Below, one piece after another: positions 19,373 through 28,065 of a DNA stretch of 43,509 nucleotides. How positions within the stretch are numbered: the stretch's first letter is position 1; each line of letters starts with the position of its first letter. The stretch spans positions 1 through 43,509 of the forward strand of contig CAIOHZ010000230.1 of NCBI GenBank assembly GCA_903858165.1. The letters are read 5' to 3'. The notes beneath the pieces are model-generated. The model ran no database searches and had not been told where the DNA came from. It saw nothing but the letters and a program-made list of their open reading frames with translations. The DNA comes from an uncultured Pseudomonadota bacterium. GTDB taxonomy: Bacteria > Pseudomonadota > Gammaproteobacteria > Steroidobacterales > Steroidobacteraceae. Position numbers and translations under genes: made by a program.

Positions 19373-19890
19373 ACCCGGGCGGGCGTTCACCAGCGCAGAG
19401 CACGCCACTCGCAGGCATTCGCTTGCTTGTGCTCGATGTGGACGGCGTGCTCACAGACGGTCGTCTTTACTTCGGCGCTGAAGGCGAAGCGCTGAAGGTC
19501 TTCCATGTGCGCGATGGGCATGGCTTGAAGTTGTTGCAGGGCAGTGGCCTGCAACTCGCCGTAGTCTCTGGCCGCCGCGCCACGGCCGTGGACGTGCGCA
19601 TGCGCGAACTCGGCATTGGCATAGTCCACCAAGGCGTCGCCGACAAAGTAGCCACAGTCACCGCCATCGCCACTGCTGCCGGCATCCCGCTTGCCGCCGT
19701 GGCGTGCATCACCGACGACACCACCGACCTGCCGCTGATGGCTGCGGTGGGGCTGGCAGTTGCCGTGGCGGATGCACACCCCACAGTGCTCGCGGCTGCG
19801 CACCACATCACCACCCTCCCCGGTGGGCAAGGCGCGGTACGGCAGCTCTGCGATGCCCTATTGGCGGTTCGCGGCGAGATGCCGTCATGA
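19369..19890 (+). CDS. kdsC: 3-deoxy-D-manno-octulosonate-8-phosphate phosphatase
   Basis: KdsC is a HAD-superfamily phosphatase that removes phosphate from Kdo-8-P before CMP activation. The 173-residue product begins with GTG, overlapping the kdsD stop. HAD motif I is DVDGVLTDG (23-31), motif II is VVSGRR, and the conserved lysine is in ADKVATV. In motif IV the usual GDDLPDL pattern reads TDDTTDL (115-121): the acidic residues are kept but the leading glycine and two neighbours are threonines. VADAHPTVL follows. The protein overlaps lptC by 4 bp. Confidence 0.94.
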   Translation: MNPGGRSPAQSTPLAGIRLLVLDVDGVLTDGRLYFGAEGEALKVFHVRDGHGLKLLQGSGLQLAVVSGRRATAVDVRMRELGIGIVHQGVADKVATVTAIATAAGIPLAAVACITDDTTDLPLMAAVGLAVAVADAHPTVLAAAHHITTLPGGQGAVRQLCDALLAVRGEMPS

Positions 19891-20456
19891 CCACCAGCCG
19901 CTGGCGTCAAGCCGCTGCGCTGAGCGGCTTCGGCTTGCTTGCTGCCATCACGGCGTGGTGGGGTTATCGCCCGGAAGAACTGCCCGAGGCCGGTAACCAG
20001 TCCTTGGCAGCTCCCGCCTACAGCCTGCGCTCGGCGGTATTGGAAGAAACCGGCCCCGACGGTCGCTGGCGTCTCCAAATCAAGACCGACACCGCCAGCG
20101 AATCCGCTCCCGGCAGCGGTGAAATCGACCTGCAGGGCGTGCACGCGCTGTACCACCCGGGCTCACCGGATGCGTGGCGCCTGCAGGCCAAGCAAGGGCG
20201 CCTTCCGCCAGGCGGCCATCGCCTCCTCCTCAGTGGTGCGGTGGAACTGGAACCTGTTGCCAGACGGAAAACCAACTCCCCGAGAATCTCCACCGCCAGA
20301 CTCGCTTTGGACCTAGAACACGAGCGCGCCACCACCCCGGCGCCGGTCACCATCCACTTCGGCCCACACGCTCTCGGCGCTATCGGACTCACGGCCGATA
20401 TGAAGGGCGGGACGCTACGGCTAGAATCGGCACTCCATGGCACGTTCCAACATTAA
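19887..20456 (+). CDS. lptC: LPS export bitopic inner-membrane protein LptC
   Basis: LptC receives LPS from LptB2FG and passes it to the LptA bridge. The 189-residue product has a short N-terminus, one transmembrane helix (about 10-27), and a periplasmic beta-jellyroll domain (for example GEIDLQGVHALYH and LQAKQGRL). LptC is weakly conserved, so the call relies on topology, size (E. coli 191) and the conserved kdsC-lptC-lptA-lptB order. The ATG overlaps the kdsC stop in an ATGA arrangement. Its 3' end overlaps lptA by 20 bp, longer than the other overlaps of the operon. Confidence 0.92.
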   Translation: MTTSRWRQAAALSGFGLLAAITAWWGYRPEELPEAGNQSLAAPAYSLRSAVLEETGPDGRWRLQIKTDTASESAPGSGEIDLQGVHALYHPGSPDAWRLQAKQGRLPPGGHRLLLSGAVELEPVARRKTNSPRISTARLALDLEHERATTPAPVTIHFGPHALGAIGLTADMKGGTLRLESALHGTFQH

Positions 20457-21114
20457 CCTCTGGCGCAAATCTCTGACCGCCGTACTGTGTGCCTTGCTGG
20501 CACCCGCCACGGCGCTGTGCGCCCCTGCGTCGCGCGCCAGCCAGCCCATCGCGCTGGACGCGGCCTCTTCCGATTTCGATTACAAGAACAACTCCCTGCA
20601 CTTCCGGGAAATTCGTCTGTCGCAAGGCGTCCTGCGAGTAGAAGCGACAGAAGCACTCGCCACGGGCCTGAACTTCGACAACAGCCAGTGGACTTTCCGC
20701 GGCGCCGTCAAGATCACCACGGCGGACGGCACCCTGACGAGCGATACCGCGACGGTGGACTTCCGCGACAACACGCTGGCACGAGCGCTAATCAACGGCA
20801 GCCCAGCCACGTTCTCCCAGCAACGCCCACCCACCGCGCCTGGCAGCAAGCCGCGCCAAGTGCATGGCGCCGCCGGGCGCATCGACTACGATCTGGCAGC
20901 AGGCACAGTCCGTCTCAGCGAATCCGCCACACTCTCCGATGGCGCCAATGAGATTACGGGCAAAACCCTCGTATATGGTCTACGCGACCAGCGCGTGCTG
21001 GCTAACCCGGGTGAGCAATCCGCTGAACGAGTGCGCATCACCATCCAGCCGGGTACCTTGGGCGACAAACCGGGCACCAAGGCGCCGGAGCGTGTCAAAG
21101 AGGGACCGCCGTGA
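20437..21114 (+). CDS. lptA: Periplasmic LPS-transport bridge protein LptA (OstA-like)
   Basis: LptA polymerises into the periplasmic bridge that carries LPS from LptC to LptD. The 225-residue protein has a signal peptide (about 1-28, ending near ALCAPA) and one OstA/jellyroll domain, starting at [22 protein letters not shown] Pro/Lys-rich polar tail (about 205-225) follows. It is longer than mature E. coli LptA (185-residue precursor), mainly through the tail and a loop near [13 protein letters not shown]. It lies inside the kds-lpt operon and overlaps lptB by 4 bp. Confidence 0.93.
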   Translation: MARSNINLWRKSLTAVLCALLAPATALCAPASRASQPIALDAASSDFDYKNNSLHFREIRLSQGVLRVEATEALATGLNFDNSQWTFRGAVKITTADGTLTSDTATVDFRDNTLARALINGSPATFSQQRPPTAPGSKPRQVHGAAGRIDYDLAAGTVRLSESATLSDGANEITGKTLVYGLRDQRVLANPGEQSAERVRITIQPGTLGDKPGTKAPERVKEGPP

Positions 21115-21839
21115 CCGTCCGCCTGCAGGCGACGGGCCTCTGCAAGCGCTACAAGGCACGGCAGGTCGTCAAAGACATCTCTCTCAGCGTTGGCCCCGGC
21201 GAAATCGTCGGACTGCTCGGCCCGAACGGTGCCGGCAAGACGACCGCCTTCTACATGATTGTCGGCCTCGTGCCTTGCGACGGCGGTAGCGTCACCTTGG
21301 GGCAACAAGATCTCACCACCCTGCCAATGCATCTGCGGGCGCGAGCCGGCGTTGGCTATCTGCCACAAGAGCCTTCCGTGTTCCGCCGCCTGAGCGTGGC
21401 TGACAACTTGCTCGCCATTCTCGAAACCCGTCCAAATCTGGATGCTGAAGCGCGACAGCAACGGCTAGAGGCGCTGCTCGACGAACTGCATATCGGCCAC
21501 CTGCGCGACAACCTCGGACAAAGCTTGTCCGGTGGCGAACGCCGGCGCGTGGAAATCGCCCGGGCGCTGGCCGCCGATCCCCAGTTCATCTTGCTGGACG
21601 AACCCTTCGCCGGTGTCGACCCGGTATCCGTAGCCGACATCCAGCGTATCGTGGCGCACCTGCGCGACCGTGGCATCGGCGTGCTCATCACCGACCACCA
21701 GGTACGCGAAACCCTCGGTATCTGTTCCCGCGCCTACATCGTCAACCAAGGTGCAGTCATCGCCTCCGGTACGGCCGAAGAGATATTGGCCAATCCAGAG
21801 GTACGCGCGGTTTATCTGGGTCAGGACTTCAGGATGTGA
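21111..21839 (+). CDS. lptB: LPS export ABC transporter ATPase LptB
   Basis: LptB is the cytoplasmic nucleotide-binding subunit that powers LPS extraction by LptB2FGC. The 242-residue protein starts with GTG (GTGA overlap with lptA). It has Walker A GPNGAGKT (37-44), a Q-loop in [10 protein letters not shown] (about 82-91), the signature LSGGE (139-143), Walker B ILLDEP (160-165) and the switch histidine in ITDHQV. Length and sequence are typical. It ends 47 bp before rpoN. Confidence 0.97.
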   Translation: MTVRLQATGLCKRYKARQVVKDISLSVGPGEIVGLLGPNGAGKTTAFYMIVGLVPCDGGSVTLGQQDLTTLPMHLRARAGVGYLPQEPSVFRRLSVADNLLAILETRPNLDAEARQQRLEALLDELHIGHLRDNLGQSLSGGERRRVEIARALAADPQFILLDEPFAGVDPVSVADIQRIVAHLRDRGIGVLITDHQVRETLGICSRAYIVNQGAVIASGTAEEILANPEVRAVYLGQDFRM

Positions 21840-21886
21840 CGGCGCGCGCAGTGCCCGACACGCCTCGCGCGAGACACTGACGGAAG

Positions 21887-23362
21887 ATGCTCAAGCCCTC
21901 CCTGCAACTCCGTCTTGGCCAACAACTGGCGATGACGCCCCAATTGCAACAAGCCATCCGGCTGTTGCAACTGACGGCACTCGACCTGCAGCAGCAGATT
22001 CGCGAGACGCTCGAGACGAATGTCATGCTGGAGGAGGACGAAGAGGCACATTACAGCCTCGAAATCCCGCTGTCTGAGGCTCGTACAGGACTTAGCGATG
22101 ACGGCGACGGGGACCCCGCGGAACTGCCCGACGGGCGGGATGGCGCTATCACGGATGCCACCGACTCCGAGGGCATGGCCGAGAATTGCGACTGGGATGA
22201 GGGGCCTACGGCAGCGGCTAGCGAAACACCTTGGTCTGGTCCGGACGACCGCGACCAGGACTACTCCGACCCGTCCGGCAAAACCCTCAGGGACCATTTG
22301 CTCTGGCAATTGGAGATGACCCGCCTCGACGCACGCAAGGCGGCCCTTGGGCGCGCGCTCATCGATGCCGTGGATGACGACGGATACCTCCGCGACACGC
22401 TGGCAGAAGTTTGTGCGGTAGTGCACCCGGAGTTCCCCGAGGCGGACCCGGACGAGGCCGAAGCTGTCCTCATGCTGGTGCAGGCCTTTGACCCCCCCGG
22501 GGTCGCCGCCCGCTCCCCGGGCGAATGCATCGCGCTGCAACTGGCCCAACTGGATCCCGGCACGCCAGCGCTGGCGCTGGCCCGGGAGATCGCCCTGAAC
22601 CACCTCGGTCTCGTCGCTGGCCAACAGATGGCCATGCTGCGCCGCCAAACCCGCGCTACGGACGCCGAACTGGAAATGGCCATCGCGCTGGTTCGCACCT
22701 GCAACCCTCGCCCTGGCAACGCCATCCACACGGCGGACCCTGAATACGTCGTCCCCGACGTTTATGTCCACCGTACGGAAGGTCGCTGGCAGGTAGATCT
22801 GAACCCCGGCGCACTGCCGAAAGTACGGGTCAACGAACAATACGCCGGCTACCTCACCCGCGCCGCTGACCATGCTCCCTTGCGCACCCAATTGCAGGAG
22901 GCACGCTGGCTGCTGCGCAGCCTCGAGATCCGTAACGAAACCTTGCTGAAGGTGGCCCGCTGTATCGTGCAGCGACAGGAAGGTTTCTTCGATAAAGGCG
23001 AAGAAGCGATGGTGCCCATGGTGCTGCGTGATATCGCCGAGGCCGTGGAATTGCACGAGAGCACCATCTCGCGCGTTACCACTGCCAAGTACATGCACAC
23101 GCCGCGCGGAGTGCTCGAGTTCCGCTTCTTCTTCTCCAGCCACGTCGCCGGTACGGACGGCGGCGAACTGTCCTCGACCGCGGTTCGCGCCAAGATACGC
23201 AAGCTCATCGCTGGCGAGCAGCTTGGAACACCATTGTCGGACGCTCGGCTCGCCGAAGTACTGTCTGAGGATGGCGCACAGGTAGCGCGCCGGACGGTGG
23301 CGAAGTACCGTGAGGCCATGAACATCCCCACTTCATCAGAGAGGAAACGCAACCAACGTTGA
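21887..23362 (+). CDS. rpoN: RNA polymerase sigma-54 factor
   Basis: RpoN directs polymerase to -24/-12 promoters that need AAA+ activators. The 491-residue protein has the Gln/Leu-rich region I (residues 1-45, LRLGQQLAMTPQLQQAIRLL), an acidic region II (about 46-120), core-binding region and HTH. The RpoN box, ARRTVAKYRE (about 467-476), lies near the C-terminus. It is followed by hpf as in many proteobacteria, and the hpf coding region begins 86 bp later. No activator gene is in the window. Confidence 0.97.
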   Translation: MLKPSLQLRLGQQLAMTPQLQQAIRLLQLTALDLQQQIRETLETNVMLEEDEEAHYSLEIPLSEARTGLSDDGDGDPAELPDGRDGAITDATDSEGMAENCDWDEGPTAAASETPWSGPDDRDQDYSDPSGKTLRDHLLWQLEMTRLDARKAALGRALIDAVDDDGYLRDTLAEVCAVVHPEFPEADPDEAEAVLMLVQAFDPPGVAARSPGECIALQLAQLDPGTPALALAREIALNHLGLVAGQQMAMLRRQTRATDAELEMAIALVRTCNPRPGNAIHTADPEYVVPDVYVHRTEGRWQVDLNPGALPKVRVNEQYAGYLTRAADHAPLRTQLQEARWLLRSLEIRNETLLKVARCIVQRQEGFFDKGEEAMVPMVLRDIAEAVELHESTISRVTTAKYMHTPRGVLEFRFFFSSHVAGTDGGELSSTAVRAKIRKLIAGEQLGTPLSDARLAEVLSEDGAQVARRTVAKYREAMNIPTSSERKRNQR

Positions 23363-23448
23363 ACGGGAGGGCTGAAGGACGCACCTGCCCCGCCCCGAGA
23401 ACCCACTTTCCAGGCCGCCTACGGGCGCCACTACAGAAGGAAGAGATC

Positions 23449-23769
23449 ATGCAACTGATGCTCACCGGACACCATGTCGAAGTCACCCAATCCATGCGCG
23501 ACTACGTCGGCAAGCGATTGGAACGTGTCTCGCGCCACTTCGACCAGGTCATCGACCTCCACTGCGTCCTCACTGTCGAGAAACTCGAGCACAAGGCCGA
23601 AGCCACTGCCCATGTCAGCGGCAGCACCCTGCACGCTGACGCCGTGGCCGAGAACATGTACGCCGCCATCGATGCCTTGGCGGACAAACTCGACCGCCTG
23701 GTGAAGAAACATAAGGAAAAGAAGGCGGACCACCACGCCGCCGAAGCGCCGCGCGGTCGCGCCGTCTAG
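23449..23769 (+). CDS. hpf: Ribosome hibernation-promoting factor, short form
   Basis: HPF binds the 30S decoding centre and promotes formation of inactive 100S ribosomes in stationary phase. The 106-residue product starts MQLMLTGHHVEVTQSMRDYV, chosen because a strong ribosome-binding site (AAGGAAGAG) sits just upstream; readings from 23359 are not conserved. It contains the beta-alpha-beta-beta-beta-alpha HPF domain (VLTVEKLEHKAEATAHV, DALADKLDRLVKKHKEK) and a short charged tail, and lacks the dimerisation domain of long HPFs. A strong hairpin follows it. Confidence 0.95.
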   Translation: MQLMLTGHHVEVTQSMRDYVGKRLERVSRHFDQVIDLHCVLTVEKLEHKAEATAHVSGSTLHADAVAENMYAAIDALADKLDRLVKKHKEKKADHHAAEAPRGRAV

Positions 23770-23780
23770 GACGACCCGGC

Positions 23781-23810
23781 GGCCCAGACACCCCCGTTGG
23801 TGTCTGGGCC
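23781..23810 (+). terminator. Perfect 12-bp-stem hairpin after hpf
   Basis: The arms 23781-23792 and 23799-23810 are exact inverted repeats (GGCCCAGACACC and its complement) with a 6-nt loop. The hairpin lies 11 bp after the hpf stop. There is no T-run after it on either strand, so it may act as an RNA-stabilising or attenuating hairpin, or as part of a factor-dependent terminator, rather than a classical intrinsic terminator. Confidence 0.65.
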
Positions 23811-23902
23811 AGCCTTGGCGTCAAAGCAGCCTAATGGCGGGTAGCCACGCGCCACCCTGCCGGCGCGTTATCATTCCAGCAGTTCCTGCGGAGAATCCCA
23901 TC

Positions 23903-24778
23903 ATGGCCGGTTCGTTGCGTCTGCTTGTCATCAGCGGCCTGTCCGGCTCGGGCAAGTCCGTGGCGCTGCATATGCTCGAAGACCTCGGGTACTACTGCGT
24001 CGACAATCTACCAGCCGGCCTGCTGAACACCTTCGTGTCGCACCTCGTCCGGCACCCCGAAAGCAGCTACGCCCGCGCAGCCGTCGGACTGGACGCGCGC
24101 AACCGTGCCGCCGACCTCGCTGCCATCCCGGGCCTCATCAAGGACCTCCGCCAAGCGGCCATCGACTGCGACGTCCTGTTCCTCCACGCCGATGACGAGG
24201 CCCTCCTGCGCCGCTATGGCGACACCCGGCGCCGCCACCCCTTGGCGCAAGCGGGCCGTTCACTACGCGAAGCCATCGGCGAAGAACGTCGCCTGCTTCG
24301 GCCGGTCACGGACGCCGCCGACCTGGTGCTGGACACCACCCAGACCAGCGTGCACCAGTTGCGCGAAACCATCCGCCAGCGCGTCGACGCACGCCAGAGT
24401 GGACGCCTGTCCATCCTGTTCGAATCATTCGGCTTCAAAGACCGTTTGCCCGCCGATGTCGATTTCGTCTTCGACGCGCGCACCTTGCCCAATCCCTATT
24501 GGGACCCGACCCTGAAGCACTTGATCGGGCTCGATGCGCCGGTAGCCGAGTTTTTGGCCGCCCAACCGGCTGTGACGGAATTTCTCGAGGACGTCGCCAG
24601 TTTCATCGCGCGGCGCATTCCCGCCTATCAGGCGGCCAATCGTGGCTACCTCACCGTCGCCGTGGGTTGCACCGGCGGCCAGCACCGTTCGGTCTACCTC
24701 GTCGACCGACTCGCCGCACGGTTCGCCGCTGAATATCCTGGTGTTCTGGCGCGACACACGGGGCTCGAGCCGCGCTAA
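23903..24778 (+). CDS. rapZ: RNase adaptor protein RapZ (P-loop nucleotide-binding)
   Basis: RapZ binds glucosamine-6-phosphate and small RNAs and, in enterobacteria, guides RNase E to GlmZ, tuning GlmS synthesis. The ATG at 23903 gives 291 residues, preceded by a GGAG site with 9-nt spacing. Walker A is GLSGSGKS (12-19). The C-terminal sugar-phosphate-binding domain carries GCTGGQHRSVYLVDRL (about 257-272). The gene normally follows ptsN and precedes ptsH-like genes; neither is present here, and the next gene starts the accessory operon. Confidence 0.95.
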   Translation: MAGSLRLLVISGLSGSGKSVALHMLEDLGYYCVDNLPAGLLNTFVSHLVRHPESSYARAAVGLDARNRAADLAAIPGLIKDLRQAAIDCDVLFLHADDEALLRRYGDTRRRHPLAQAGRSLREAIGEERRLLRPVTDAADLVLDTTQTSVHQLRETIRQRVDARQSGRLSILFESFGFKDRLPADVDFVFDARTLPNPYWDPTLKHLIGLDAPVAEFLAAQPAVTEFLEDVASFIARRIPAYQAANRGYLTVAVGCTGGQHRSVYLVDRLAARFAAEYPGVLARHTGLEPR

Positions 24779-24884
24779 AAAGCCTTCGCCTGCTGGCGAC
24801 GGCATTGACATTCCCGGCCACACGGGCAATCCTGACATATAAACATTTGTTACGATTTCGCCTCCGGCAGGGAACCCGACGACG

Positions 24885-25934
24885 ATGGCTTACGTTCGCA
24901 ACGCCTGGTACGTGGCTGGCTGGGTCCCCGACCTTGCCCGCGACCGCCCGACCGGCATCACCCTGCTCGGAGAACCGGTGGTGCTTTGGCACACGGGGCA
25001 GCACTGGGCGGCTTTCGAAGACCGTTGCCTGCACCGTTTGGCGCCGTTGTCGCTCGGCCGCTGCGAAGGCGCCCATCTCCGCTGCCTATATCACGGCCTG
25101 CGTTACGATACGGAAGGCCGTGTCGTCGAAATCCCCGGGCAAGAGCGCATTCCGCCGCAAGCCCGCTTGCGCCGCTACCCGGCGGTGGAGCGCCACAGTT
25201 GGCTATGGGTGTGGATGGGCGAACCGGCGAAAGCGGACGAAGCTCTCATTCCGCCCGCCGTCGGTTTTGACGACCCGGCGTGGATTCTGGGGCGTGGTCA
25301 ATTGGACTATGCCGCCGAAGCCCGCCTCATCAACGACAACCTGCTCGACTTCTCACACCTGAGCTTCGTTCACGCTAACAGCTTCGGCGCTACGAGCGTT
25401 TGGGCAGAAGAACACCCGCGCATCACGCCGCTCCCCCGCGGCATCCGTTACGAGCGCTGGGTAGAAAGTTCACCGCCCATGCGCGGCCGCGAACACGCCG
25501 GCCGCGTGGATGGCTGGACACGCTACGACTTCCTCGTTCCCGGCGTGCTGCTCATGTTGGGTGCTCAGTACCCCGAAGGCACCGCGAAGGCCTGCGGGCA
25601 AGGCGAGCCGCCAGAGGATTTGCCTGCATTAGGCAAATCCTTCACCAGCCAAGCGGTGACACCGCTAACGGACAAGACCTCGCGCTACTTTTTCTCCTGG
25701 GGCCCACATCGCACTGTGGGCGATGAAGCCTTGCGCGACATTCTCATGGGCATCGCCGGGCAAGCCTTCGCCGAAGACAAGACGATGATTGAGGCGCAGC
25801 AGCGCGTCATCGATCAGACGCCGAACCCGCGCATCATGCCGACCGCACATGACCGTGCTATCACCTTGTTCAACCAACTGGTAGCGCGCATGGTGCGCGA
25901 AGAAGCCAGCGCCAGCCAAGAGACCGCAACATGA
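24885..25934 (+). CDS. Rieske non-heme iron oxygenase, vanillate O-demethylase-like
   Basis: The 349-residue protein belongs to the one-component-oxygenase branch that includes VanA and dicamba demethylase. Its Rieske 2Fe-2S site is C48, H50, C67, H70 (CLH...CLYH, 16 residues between H50 and C67). The mononuclear iron motif is N152, D155, H158, H163 (NDNLLDFSHLSFVH). These enzymes insert oxygen into methoxyl or other groups of aromatics using electrons from a separate reductase, but no VanB-like reductase gene is in the window. The 106 bp upstream (24779-24884) are relatively AT-rich and hold TTGACA at 24805 and TATAAA at 24838, spaced too far apart to be a normal promoter. The gene overlaps the next by 4 bp. 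The exact substrate is unknown. Confidence 0.88.
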   Translation: MAYVRNAWYVAGWVPDLARDRPTGITLLGEPVVLWHTGQHWAAFEDRCLHRLAPLSLGRCEGAHLRCLYHGLRYDTEGRVVEIPGQERIPPQARLRRYPAVERHSWLWVWMGEPAKADEALIPPAVGFDDPAWILGRGQLDYAAEARLINDNLLDFSHLSFVHANSFGATSVWAEEHPRITPLPRGIRYERWVESSPPMRGREHAGRVDGWTRYDFLVPGVLLMLGAQYPEGTAKACGQGEPPEDLPALGKSFTSQAVTPLTDKTSRYFFSWGPHRTVGDEALRDILMGIAGQAFAEDKTMIEAQQRVIDQTPNPRIMPTAHDRAITLFNQLVARMVREEASASQETAT

Positions 25935-26800
25935 AGATTACCCGCCTCGACACGCCCCACTGCAGTGTTGGCGAAGGCCCGGTTTGGGATGTGGAAGAGC
26001 AGGCGCTCTACTCCATCGACATTCTCGGCAAGTGCATCCACCGCCACCACTTGGCAACCGGACACAACGACCGCTGGGAAGTACCCGGCATCATTGGCTC
26101 GATGGCCTTGCGCACCGGCGGCGGTGCCCTCATCGCCTTGAAGGATGGCGTCCACACTTACGACTTCGCGACGGGCGCCACCGCACCGCTCGCCTGTCCA
26201 CCTGACCAAGATTCGCGCGTGCAGTTCAACGACGGCAAGACGGACCGCTTCGGTCGCTTCATCGTCGGCAGTACGGACGGCACCATGAAAGAGCCCTTGG
26301 GCAGCATCTACTCCGTGGGCGCTAACGGCACGTATCAAGTGCTGGACAGCGGCATCTGCATTAGCAACGGTCCGTGCTGGTCGCCGGACAACCGCACTTT
26401 CTATTTCGCCGACAGCATCCCGAAAGACATCTACGCCTACGACTACGATCCGGCCACCGGCCAAGCGACGAATCGTCAGGTGTTCGCCAACACCGCGGCG
26501 TTCGGCGGCATTCCCGACGGCGCCACGGTGGACACGGATGGCTTGGTCTACAGCGCCATTTGCGAAGGCGGCGTCATCGCCGTGTTCCGGCCGGACGGTA
26601 CCGTGGAGCGCACTATCCCCATGCCCGTGAAGCTGCCCGGCAGCGTCATGTTCGGTGGACCGAACCTGGACCTGTTGTTCGTCACCACGCTGGACCCTGC
26701 GTTCATGGGTCGCACGGATGGTGGTGAAGGTGCTGGCCATACGTTCGTCATCGAAGGGCTCGGCGCACGCGGCCTGCCTGAGGCGCGCTATGTCGACTGA
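25931..26800 (+). CDS. SMP-30/gluconolactonase-family six-bladed beta-propeller hydrolase
   Basis: The 289-residue protein is a member of the regucalcin/gluconolactonase family, which opens lactones with a divalent metal. The four metal-ligand positions are intact: E15 (GEGPVWD), N100 (FNDGKTDRFGR), N146 (SNGPCWSPD) and D196 (PDGATVDTDG). There is no signal peptide, so it acts in the cytoplasm. Within an aromatic-oxidation operon it may hydrolyse a lactone or ester formed during breakdown, but the substrate cannot be read from the sequence. It overlaps the Rieske oxygenase by 4 bp and the MFS gene by 11 bp. Confidence 0.88.
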   Translation: MKITRLDTPHCSVGEGPVWDVEEQALYSIDILGKCIHRHHLATGHNDRWEVPGIIGSMALRTGGGALIALKDGVHTYDFATGATAPLACPPDQDSRVQFNDGKTDRFGRFIVGSTDGTMKEPLGSIYSVGANGTYQVLDSGICISNGPCWSPDNRTFYFADSIPKDIYAYDYDPATGQATNRQVFANTAAFGGIPDGATVDTDGLVYSAICEGGVIAVFRPDGTVERTIPMPVKLPGSVMFGGPNLDLLFVTTLDPAFMGRTDGGEGAGHTFVIEGLGARGLPEARYVD

Positions 26801-28049
26801 AGCCCCCATCAACGCCGACGCACGCCCCGCAGCATCGCTGCCAACCGGGAGTTCGCCCTTACCGCAACGCAGCCCCTTGGGGCTGCTGCTCGTCGTCGTG
26901 TTCATCAACATCGCCGGCTTCAGTTTGGTGCTGCCACTACTGCCTTTCTATGGGCAGGCTTTCGGCGCCACGCCCTTGGGCGTAGCGTGCCTGTTTGCTG
27001 CCTACTCGCTAGGCAACCTCATCGGCGAACCCTACTGGGGGCGCCTCTCGGACCGTATCGGACGCCGTCCCGTACTCATCGCTTCCACAGCGTGCGCGGC
27101 GCTAGGCTATGTGGCATTCGCTTTCGCACCCAACCTGTGGTCCGCCTGCTTGTTACGCGTGGTCGGTGGATTCTTTGGCGGTACCTTGTCCGTGGTACTT
27201 GGCAACATTGCCGACGTCACACCGCCCGCCGGACGCGCCAGGAGCATCGGCTTCTTCGGCGCCGCCTTCAATCTCGGCTTTGTGGCCGGCCCGGCACTGG
27301 GTGGACTACTCGCCGCGCCTGAACTCGGGGCCGCAGGCTACCGTTTGCCACTGTTCGCCGCGGGCGCCTTGGCAGGCGCCGCCTCCCTTTGGGCCCTGCT
27401 GTTCTTGCAGGAACCCGTTCGAGCAGCACGTCCCGCCGCGACAGCTCCCGCCTCGCGGAGTGAAACGCTAGCCTTCGCCTATCACCACCCACTCATTAGC
27501 CGTCTGCTGGGGGTCGGCTTCATCGCCATCCTCACTTTCGCTTCCATGGAGGCGGTGTTCGGCCTGTGGACCAGCCTGCGCTACCAGTGGGGACCCAGAG
27601 AGGTCGGCTTGGCGTTCATCGCCATCGGCCTCGCCGGTGGCATCACGCAGGCCCTGCTCATTGGTCCGTTGGCACGCCGTTTCGGGGAGGCGCGCGTCCT
27701 GGCCGCAGGTGTCATGGTGCTGCTCATCAGCACCCTGCTCATGCCTTGGGCGCCGAACCCAGCGGTGTCGGTGGCGCTGATGGCGCTCCTCATGACGGGG
27801 CACTCGCTCACCTTCCCGAATCTCGGCGCGTTGGTGTCGCGCGCAACGCCGCCCGAAAACCAAGGCGCCGTGATGGGCCTGCAAGGCTCCGTACAAGCGT
27901 TGGCGCGCATCGTGGGGCCGCCGATCCTTGGCTGGACCTTCGGCGCCTTTGGCCCATCCATGCCTTTCCATGTGGCCGCGGTCTTGGTAGCTGTCGCCGC
28001 CTTGCTCGCACTGCGCATCGTGCGTCTGTCTTTCCCTGCCAACCCATAA
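26790..28049 (+). CDS. Major facilitator superfamily transporter
   Basis: The ATG at 26790 gives a 419-residue protein with about 12 hydrophobic segments, beginning after a roughly 30-residue polar N-terminus. The cytoplasmic loop between helices 2 and 3 carries the MFS motif A (GRLSDRIGRRPVL, about residues 85-97). GGFFGGTLSVVLGNIADV and FNLGFVAGPALGG follow, typical of drug-proton antiporter (TetA-like) families. Import of the aromatic substrate or export of a toxic intermediate are both possible. The start overlaps the SMP-30 gene by 11 bp, and the next gene begins 16 bp after its stop, so it is part of the operon. Confidence 0.88.
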   Translation: MSTEAPINADARPAASLPTGSSPLPQRSPLGLLLVVVFINIAGFSLVLPLLPFYGQAFGATPLGVACLFAAYSLGNLIGEPYWGRLSDRIGRRPVLIASTACAALGYVAFAFAPNLWSACLLRVVGGFFGGTLSVVLGNIADVTPPAGRARSIGFFGAAFNLGFVAGPALGGLLAAPELGAAGYRLPLFAAGALAGAASLWALLFLQEPVRAARPAATAPASRSETLAFAYHHPLISRLLGVGFIAILTFASMEAVFGLWTSLRYQWGPREVGLAFIAIGLAGGITQALLIGPLARRFGEARVLAAGVMVLLISTLLMPWAPNPAVSVALMALLMTGHSLTFPNLGALVSRATPPENQGAVMGLQGSVQALARIVGPPILGWTFGAFGPSMPFHVAAVLVAVAALLALRIVRLSFPANP

Positions 28050-28065
28050 ACCGAGACCACCAGCC

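Noticed and set aside
24795-24812. Possible sigma-54 promoter upstream of the Rieske gene (GG-N10-GA)
   Set aside because: The essential GC of the -12 element is GA here, so it does not meet the -24/-12 rule.
24805-24843. TTGACA and TATAAA as a sigma70 promoter for the accessory operon
   Set aside because: The spacing is 27 bp, far outside 16-18 bp; each element alone is not enough.
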